A stretch of DNA of 64,000 bases from Gudongella sp051744365 (GTDB lineage: Bacteria > Bacillota > Clostridia > Tissierellales > Tissierellaceae). Below the pieces are notes generated by a model. The model did not search any database. It was not told where the DNA came from and worked only from the letters and a program-made list of their open reading frames with translations. Within the stretch, counting starts at the first letter, position 1. Each line of letters begins with the position of its first letter. Positions 60,799 through 64,000 of the stretch are shown piece by piece. Both the position numbers and the translations under genes were made by a program. The stretch lies in NCBI GenBank assembly GCA_051744365.1, contig JBNJCX010000006.1:1-64000 (forward strand), written 5' to 3'.

Positions 60799-63096
60799 TC
60801 ACTTCCTTTTCTGTTTGCTAATATTGTGGATTAAACTTATAAATCTCTTAAGGGTATATGTTAAGATTCCAAGATGTCTTTTTAGTTGTTCCTCCAGTTT
60901 TACACCATAAGATTCCATGGACTCCACTTCCTCAGTTCCAGGTAAATAGCTGCCGTATTTGGTTTTAACAAATAAATCTGTAGCCTGTTTGAAGCCAAAT
61001 TTACCAAAATCATGAAATTTGTGGGATATCCTATGTGCATACTCAAAATGTGTTTCACCCGGATTGGTTTCATAGCCAAGATCTTGTATGATCTGAGCTA
61101 TATTCTCGTATTGATAAAGAATTTTATCTCGAGGACTCCAGGTAGCATAGAGCTCCTTCTCCTTTTTTTCTTGGTATATTCCTCTGACAAATTTCCACGC
61201 TACTATTAAGGATACCACAACCAATGCCCAGAATGCAAATCTGGAAATGCTGTATAAAGGATTCTGACCCTGGCCATTCTCTGAATCAATGCCATCTGAG
61301 GTGCCTTCATCAACACCTTCGTCTCTTCCATCTACAGACTCGGGGTCTCTGCTCACGCCTTCTGATAAATCTCCGTCAGGTTGATACTCCAAATCAGGAT
61401 TGTAGTCCAGAAGTCTAGCCTGTAGAGGATAAGCAGGTGTAGGCTCAAACATCATCCAACCGACAGGTTCAATATAAGCCTCAACCCATGTATGTGCGTT
61501 GCTATTCCTTACCTGATAAATTCCAGGGGCTGATTCCTGCTTGACCAGAAATCCCTCAACATATCTTGCGGGAATTCCTTCTATTCTTAACATAACAGTC
61601 ATTGCAGATGCAAAATAGGTACAATATCCCTCTTTATCCTGAAATAGGAAGTGGTCCACAAAATCCGAATTTTCAGGTACGTGTGGAACATCCAGATTAT
61701 AAATAAAATTATCGCGGAGATGTTTTTCTATTGCAAAAGCCTTCTGTACAGGGAATTCTTCAGAATCTGTTATGGACTGTGTAAGTTCAATTGTTCTATC
61801 GGTGATCCCATCAGGGAGCTGAAGATAAAGTTCGGAGTCTCTTAAGTTCTCCAGGCTTTTATTTATTCCCCTGTCTACTTGAATTCCATAGGAACGGGGA
61901 ACATATGACCTTATAAAGTAGGATTCACCGATGTAAATCCCATCCGGGTATATGATGGCAAAATCATCGCTTACAAGAGCAGAACTCTCCTCATCAGTAT
62001 TAAGGGAAGAGGGAATATAAGGGCTGAAGATTGTCGTTGAAGAAATGCTCTCATTTGTTATTGAGAAGTTTACCACTCTGTAGAAAAGGTCCTTCTCAAC
62101 TGCAGATAAACCAGAAAAATCAGTATTGTTTTGAACTGTTCGGAAGGTTAATGGATTTGTTTCCCAGCCTCTTCCTGTATAGTGGTGGGTTATATTGCCT
62201 CTCAGATAATTTACCCGATCACCTCTGATGGTCATTACCACAGTATCATCGATTGTGACAGGGCCACCAAGACTTGTTGAATCTGTCTGAAATCCTGTTG
62301 TAGAGAAATCAAATGACAGGGCATTGCCAGCCGTTCTTCTCCCTGATTCAGCTGAGCGAAGCTCCTGGATGACAGGAAAAGCAGATGTTATCCTCTGATT
62401 AAGCCATGGCCACCGAATATAGTCAGGTGTTCCAGGCAAGCCGGCAGCCAATACCACAATAATGAGGCTATAGTAGATTACTGCACTTATCCAGTCAGGG
62501 TAAAGCTTTGTTACGTTGCCTTCTTCACTTTGATTTTCTTTTGAAGCTGTCATCAGAAGGGAATCATATCCCAGGATAAGCAGATATGAAAAAATAAATA
62601 TCGTCATAAGAACTAAAGCCTGGTCGTAGAAGCTGTACCAGTAGATAAGGAAAATCGGCATATAAAGCATGGGAATCAGTATTCTGCTCCGATTATTGAA
62701 TAAAACAAGGCCGGTAAAAAGTGAAATTGCCGCCAGTAGAATAATCCACAAAGGGAGTCTGTTGTCCAGACTTATATTTTCAACACCTGCAATGTTGTTA
62801 ATCACATTGTTTACAAGGTTAAAAAAGCTGTCAATAAAACTTCCGTAAACTTCTGGTTGGAATCTTTGCATGACAAAGGTTGTAATTATGGAAAGAATAA
62901 TCAGCCCATAAAGATACAAGGGCTTAATAACAAGAAACCTGAAAATTAAACTTATGACAATGACAAAGCCCAGCTGGGTCCAAAACCCAGATTTGAGGCT
63001 CATACCTATGGCAAACATCCTGGCGAGGACGAAGACCATCAGCAGGTATGCAATGTTTATAATTGGTTTTTTTGAATTTCTTCGAATTTTAGTCAT
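60799..63096 (-). CDS. TgpA-like membrane transglutaminase-domain protein
   Basis: 765 residues. About seven N-terminal helices (DUF3488-like, 1-200), an external beta-rich part, then a transglutaminase core (about 440-550): Cys in DKEGYCTYFASAMTVMLR, GIPARYVEGFLV, His in SNAHTWVEAYI and the acidic partner in WMMFEPTPAYP. An acidic low-complexity linker, one more helix (FAFWALVVVSLIVAWKFV) and a cytosolic DUF4129-like tail follow. The start at 63096 follows TGGAGGTG; a longer frame begins at 63138. It overlaps the DUF58 gene by 8 bases, the usual TgpA-DUF58 pairing. The role of such proteins in Gram-positives is unclear. Confidence 0.88.
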   Translation of the reverse strand: MTKIRRNSKKPIINIAYLLMVFVLARMFAIGMSLKSGFWTQLGFVIVISLIFRFLVIKPLYLYGLIILSIITTFVMQRFQPEVYGSFIDSFFNLVNNVINNIAGVENISLDNRLPLWIILLAAISLFTGLVLFNNRSRILIPMLYMPIFLIYWYSFYDQALVLMTIFIFSYLLILGYDSLLMTASKENQSEEGNVTKLYPDWISAVIYYSLIIVVLAAGLPGTPDYIRWPWLNQRITSAFPVIQELRSAESGRRTAGNALSFDFSTTGFQTDSTSLGGPVTIDDTVVMTIRGDRVNYLRGNITHHYTGRGWETNPLTFRTVQNNTDFSGLSAVEKDLFYRVVNFSITNESISSTTIFSPYIPSSLNTDEESSALVSDDFAIIYPDGIYIGESYFIRSYVPRSYGIQVDRGINKSLENLRDSELYLQLPDGITDRTIELTQSITDSEEFPVQKAFAIEKHLRDNFIYNLDVPHVPENSDFVDHFLFQDKEGYCTYFASAMTVMLRIEGIPARYVEGFLVKQESAPGIYQVRNSNAHTWVEAYIEPVGWMMFEPTPAYPLQARLLDYNPDLEYQPDGDLSEGVSRDPESVDGRDEGVDEGTSDGIDSENGQGQNPLYSISRFAFWALVVVSLIVAWKFVRGIYQEKKEKELYATWSPRDKILYQYENIAQIIQDLGYETNPGETHFEYAHRISHKFHDFGKFGFKQATDLFVKTKYGSYLPGTEEVESMESYGVKLEEQLKRHLGILTYTLKRFISLIHNISKQKRK

Positions 63097-64000
63097 AATG
63101 CACCTCCAGTACTTCAGCAATACTCTGACTGGAGTCAATTATAAAAACAGGGATCTTATCCTCCCGTAGTCTCCCTACCACCTGATTATCTCTGTATCCG
63201 GAATGTGACATTCTATCAGATATGGATATTACAACAGGATTCAATCCCTTGTAATCAAGCTCCATTGCAGCAGATGCACTAAAGCTGTCAAGGCAGGGGG
63301 TAATCAGTATTGTACTGGAGCCCTTTCTGATTTTATCAATCTGAGTTTCCAGAAGCTGAGAGAGTCTTGCTTTTCCACTTCCTGTATACATTGCAAAGCT
63401 TTTCAGAAAAGGCTTGAATTGATTGTACTCCCGTCCCTCCAGTCTATTAATCTTACTATTGTTTTCATAGTTCAATGAAACTGAGATGTTTCGAACCAAA
63501 CAATAATGAACTATGCTAGTTGCAACCTCTACAACCTTGTCTTCAAGTCTTCGGTCTTGGTCATTTTTATAGACGGCAGTGTAACTGTCCATAAATATCT
63601 CAACATTTGTATCTCCCCTAGTTTCAAACTCCTTAACTACGGGAATGTCCTTCTTTGATGTTGCCTTCCAGTGTATTGTTCGTATAGAATCGCCATCCCT
63701 ATATTCCCTAAGGGATGAAATCCTGCTTTTATCCCTGTAGGAATTGTCGGTTATATAAAGCTCTCCTAATTGCATGCCCACAGGTATTCTGAAGGAGCTC
63801 AGCTGAATAAGCTCAGGGAACACTACAAGAGATATATATGATTGTATGTATTTATTGAAGCTGTAAAGTCCAAAGACATCCTTTATGGTTATATGAAAGC
63901 CCCCCACTCTGTAGAAGCCTCTACGACGTATAAGAGGGCTTTCAGTCGTTGAAAAGATTTCTTTTTTCTTAAGGGATAAGGGAATATGATTTAGGTTGCT
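63089..64000 (-). CDS. DUF58 protein, 5' end cut by the window
   Basis: The frame stays open to the window edge (304 codons visible), so the true start and the usual N-terminal membrane helices lie beyond 64000. RRRGFYRVGGFHITIKDVFGLY is the typical segment after those helices. REYRDGDSIRTIHWKATSKKDIPVVKEFE is the DUF58 signature, followed by a vWA-like domain (NVEIFMDSYTAVYK). DUF58 proteins usually accompany MoxR ATPases and TgpA-like transglutaminases; a MoxR gene would be expected just outside. Confidence 0.9.
   Translation of the reverse strand, partial: SNLNHIPLSLKKKEIFSTTESPLIRRRGFYRVGGFHITIKDVFGLYSFNKYIQSYISLVVFPELIQLSSFRIPVGMQLGELYITDNSYRDKSRISSLREYRDGDSIRTIHWKATSKKDIPVVKEFETRGDTNVEIFMDSYTAVYKNDQDRRLEDKVVEVATSIVHYCLVRNISVSLNYENNSKINRLEGREYNQFKPFLKSFAMYTGSGKARLSQLLETQIDKIRKGSSTILITPCLDSFSASAAMELDYKGLNPVVISISDRMSHSGYRDNQVVGRLREDKIPVFIIDSSQSIAEVLEVHYD

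Overview
The window is a gene-dense stretch of a low-GC, strictly fermentative-looking Firmicute, most likely class Clostridia/Tissierellia. Supporting signs are strong GGAGG ribosome binding sites, many TTG starts, a butyryl-CoA dehydrogenase/Etf operon, the oxygen-independent siroheme-to-heme (Ahb) route, clostripain and TgpA-type proteins, and riboswitch and attenuator control. The taxon is inferred from gene content only; no phage, complete IS or CRISPR array was seen.

Layout. 1-211: debris with a repeat-like hairpin and the terminator of a leftward bcd-etfB-etfA operon (212-3203). 3490-12987: one rightward tetrapyrrole operon (ahbC, ahbA, ahbB, hemA, a precorrin-2 dehydrogenase, hemC, cobA-hemD fusion, hemB, hemL, cbiK). 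It can take glutamyl-tRNA to siroheme and on to Fe-coproporphyrin; the last-step enzyme, AhbD, is encoded alone at 40866-41882. 13016-21159: a complete ten-gene histidine operon (hisZGDCBHAFIE plus a PHP histidinol phosphatase) behind a leader peptide with three His codons and an attenuator. 21309-25656: an FMN-riboswitch riboflavin operon (ribD, ribE, ribBA, ribH) followed closely by a HAD phosphatase that could fill the missing dephosphorylation step.

25657-42798: mostly single genes: a cupin, a lipoprotein, PhoH, an SLC13 permease, a MarR-controlled heterodimeric ABC exporter, a membrane-anchored clostripain-family peptidase, threonine aldolase, a DUF1846 protein, tRNA-Pro(CGG), ahbD and an SDR. 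42869-44092: a c-di-GMP-II riboswitch controlling a secreted protein with three SLH repeats and a chagasin-like protease-inhibitor domain. 44234-48828: a potassium-uptake cluster (membrane-anchored RCK-like protein, TrkH, TrkA, KdpD-like kinase, KdpE-like regulator). 48974-52732: a MacAB/Lol-like efflux operon with a cobalamin-binding protein inserted between adaptor and permease. 52763-59521: metallophosphoesterase, cytoplasmic alpha-amylase, a D-threonine aldolase-like enzyme, a YhhN-like membrane protein, a hotdog thioesterase, a lipoprotein with an internal duplication and a VOC protein. 59574-64000: a leftward DUF58 (cut by the window edge), TgpA-like transglutaminase, M20 peptidase cluster.

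The points most worth following are the his leader attenuator, in which the His codons themselves can pair with the switch strand; the c-di-GMP-II switch in front of an SLH-chagasin protein; the B12-binding protein embedded in an efflux operon; and the complete but split Ahb heme pathway.
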